From Flavobacteriaceae bacterium R38 (GTDB lineage: Bacteria > Bacteroidota > Bacteroidia > Flavobacteriales > Flavobacteriaceae), in contig WXYP01000004.1 of the NCBI GenBank assembly GCA_009901575.1, forward strand, positions 62,001 through 126,000: a DNA stretch of 64,000 bases, read 5' to 3'. Within the stretch, counting starts at the first letter, position 1; each line of letters starts with the position of its first letter. The translations under genes were made by a program, and so were the position numbers. Below the pieces are notes generated by a model, which had not been told where the DNA came from, did not search any database, and saw nothing but the letters and a program-made list of their open reading frames with translations. Below are positions 62,263-64,000 of this stretch, in pieces.

Positions 62263-63946
62263 TCCCCTTGGGGATCGCTTCAATTAATTTTTTTGTATAT
62301 GCTGTTTTAGGTTGGTCATAGATGATATCAGCATCTCCAATTTCCTCTATCTTTCCTTGATTCATAACCAATAATTGATCTGACATAAATTTCACCACAG
62401 ATAAATCATGGGAAATAAAAATATAGGTAAACCCGAAGTTTTCTTTTAACTCATTTAGCAAGTTTAAGACTTGTGCCTGGACAGAGATATCCAAAGCAGA
62501 AACAGACTCATCACAAATGATTAATTTAGGCTGTAACCCGATAGTTCTGGCAATACCAATGCGCTGTCGCTGACCTCCGCTAAACTCATGAGGATATCGG
62601 TAAAAATAAGAAGCATCTAGTCCTACCCTGTCTAATAATTCCATTGTTTTTTCCTTCCGTTCTGCATCATTTTTATACAACCCATGAACTTTCATAGGTT
62701 CCATGATAGCTTTTCCAACAGATATTCTTGGATTTAATGAAGAGTATGGGTCCTGAAAGATGATTTGGATCTCTTTACGAAGCTTCCTGACCTCACTAGC
62801 ATTGAGATGAGTAATATTTGTCCCTCTGTATAAAATACTTCCCGCAGTAGCTTTATCCAGTTGTAAAATAGTATTTCCTAATGTAGATTTCCCACACCCA
62901 CTCTCTCCTACCAAACCTAATGTTTCACCCTCGTAAACCTTAAAACTTACATCATTAACCGCTTTAAGAGAAGTCTTTTCCGTAAACATCCCTGCATTAG
63001 AAAAATATTCCTTTTCAACATTGATAACTTCCAGTAAAGGAGCTTGTTCGTATAGTTTTGCATGTTGTTTTTTTCGCTCATCAGGGGTAATAACTTCTTC
63101 TTTAAAAGAATTATTCATAAAATCCTGAATCACCGGGAGCTTCTTTAATCGTTTATCTAAAGGAGGCTTTGAATTTAATAATGCCTTTGTATAATCGTGT
63201 TGCGGATTTTTGAAGATATCTGAAGTGCTTCCTTGCTCTACAATAGCACCTTTGTACATAACAATCACACGATCTGCAATTTCAGAAACTAAGCTCAAAT
63301 CATGAGAAATAAACAGAATACTCATACCTGTTTCCTGCTGAAGTATTTTTAATAGGGCGATAATTTCTTTTTGAACGGTTACATCCAAAGCAGTGGTAGG
63401 TTCGTCTGCAATTAAAATTTTTGGCTTGCAGGCAATGGCAATGGCGATCACTACTCTTTGTTTTTGTCCGCCACTTATTTGATGAGGATAGCTGTTAAAA
63501 ATTCGTTCGGGTTCCGGGAGTTTTACTTTTTCAATTAATGAAAGTGTTTCAGCTTTAGCCTCTGTTTTTGATAGTGAAGTATGACGGAGTAAAACCTCCA
63601 TAATTTGAAGTCCGCAAGTCATAGACGGATTTAAAGAACTCATAGGTTCCTGAAAAATCATACTAATTTCTTTTCCTCTGAGACCTTTAAACTCTGCTTC
63701 AGGCATCTTTACCAAATCTTTATCTGCAAATAGAATTTCACCTGAAGCTATTTTTGAAATCTTTTTAGGTAATAATCCTAAAAGTGCTAAGGAGGTCACC
63801 GATTTTCCACTTCCGGATTCTCCGACAACTCCTAAAATTTCATTCTTATCCAGCGAAAAAGAACTGTTTTTTACTACTTCATTAAATGTTTTATCCGATT
63901 TAAATGAAATAGAAAGATTTTTTACATTGAGTAATGGATTTGACAT
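62258..63946 (-). CDS. Peptide-type ABC transporter, fused double ATP-binding protein (DppDF/YejF-like)
   Basis: A 562-residue chain with two ATPase halves: the first (about 5-265) has Walker A GESGSGKS and signature ISGGQKQR; the second (about 305-555) has Walker A GESGCGKS and signature FSGGQRQR; both have Walker B and switch His. Each half closes with the OppD/F-type C-terminal peptide (NPQHDYTKALLNSKP, and QPKTAYTKKLIEAIP). Such fused proteins pair with separate permeases and a binding protein for di- or oligopeptides, or other substrates; none of them is in this window. A weak minus-strand -7 element TATCTTTA lies at 63951-63958. Confidence 0.92.
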   Translation of the reverse strand: MSNPLLNVKNLSISFKSDKTFNEVVKNSSFSLDKNEILGVVGESGSGKSVTSLALLGLLPKKISKIASGEILFADKDLVKMPEAEFKGLRGKEISMIFQEPMSSLNPSMTCGLQIMEVLLRHTSLSKTEAKAETLSLIEKVKLPEPERIFNSYPHQISGGQKQRVVIAIAIACKPKILIADEPTTALDVTVQKEIIALLKILQQETGMSILFISHDLSLVSEIADRVIVMYKGAIVEQGSTSDIFKNPQHDYTKALLNSKPPLDKRLKKLPVIQDFMNNSFKEEVITPDERKKQHAKLYEQAPLLEVINVEKEYFSNAGMFTEKTSLKAVNDVSFKVYEGETLGLVGESGCGKSTLGNTILQLDKATAGSILYRGTNITHLNASEVRKLRKEIQIIFQDPYSSLNPRISVGKAIMEPMKVHGLYKNDAERKEKTMELLDRVGLDASYFYRYPHEFSGGQRQRIGIARTIGLQPKLIICDESVSALDISVQAQVLNLLNELKENFGFTYIFISHDLSVVKFMSDQLLVMNQGKIEEIGDADIIYDQPKTAYTKKLIEAIPKGK

Positions 63947-64000
63947 GAGATAAAGATAACTGTTTCTTATTTTTTAAACAGTATCTTTAGAAGGGTTTTA

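Overview
The window reads as chromosome of a member of the Flavobacteriaceae (phylum Bacteroidota). The DNA is AT-rich. Many genes are preceded by the Bacteroidota -7 promoter element TAnnTTTG rather than an E. coli type promoter. Lineage-restricted genes include gldH, porW/sprE (gliding and type IX secretion), an F-type ATP synthase operon without atpD and atpC, and several families known mainly from flavobacteria. I see no rRNA, tRNA, CRISPR array, complete insertion sequence or prophage. The genus cannot be fixed from what is visible.

Layout. 1-4346: the end of a surface-polysaccharide cluster (helical-toroid-like protein, GT26 transferase, UDP-glucuronate decarboxylase, polyprenyl glycosylphosphotransferase, GT2), running directly into purD. 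5609-8619: small conserved membrane and cytoplasmic proteins and a GT9 transferase. 8603-16983 (minus strand): one apparent operon coding for a DUF2064 transferase-like protein, an Oar-like TonB-dependent receptor, a YnjB-like binding lipoprotein, two permeases, an ATPase and a radical SAM protein. It looks like a complete outer- and inner-membrane uptake route coupled to a radical SAM enzyme of unknown substrate. A double-glycine leader peptide gene with four core cysteines lies divergently beside it (17168-17377). 17457-23522: a PaaE-like reductase, a lipoprotein, a PadR regulator with two related membrane proteins, and a DUF5687-type ABC exporter. Repeated palindromes link the lipoprotein and PadR promoters.

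23656-32463: porW/sprE, bactofilin and the ATP synthase genes atpZ, a DUF6168-like gene, atpB, E, F, H, A and G, ending at a strong terminator. 32715-39329: a lipoprotein, a flippase, dut, a sugar nucleotidyltransferase, a TPR protein, a DUF4292 lipoprotein and an EnvC-like murein hydrolase activator, an envelope-biogenesis set. 39528-44002: a lipoprotein, histidine kinase and response regulator with a secreted protein of unknown function. 43999-49170: thioesterase, HU-CCDC81/SPOR protein, dprA, trpS, GlsB-like protein and plsC. 49233-54113 (minus): an ECF sigma factor with an unusual membrane-plus-barrel partner, a lipoprotein, an esterase-fold protein lacking its serine, and recA. 54729-61785: trhO, ricT (PSP1), gldH, a class A penicillin-binding protein, and the two CoA-transferase subunits split by a four-helix-bundle gene with inverted-repeat ends. 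62258-63946: a double-ATPase peptide-transporter protein.

The parts most worth a second look are the uptake/radical SAM locus and its neighbouring peptide, the shared operators around the PadR genes, the inserted four-helix-bundle unit, the serine-less esterase, and small genes or RNAs in the two largest gaps (54114-54728 and 61786-62257). All functional statements come from reading motifs; no database search was possible.
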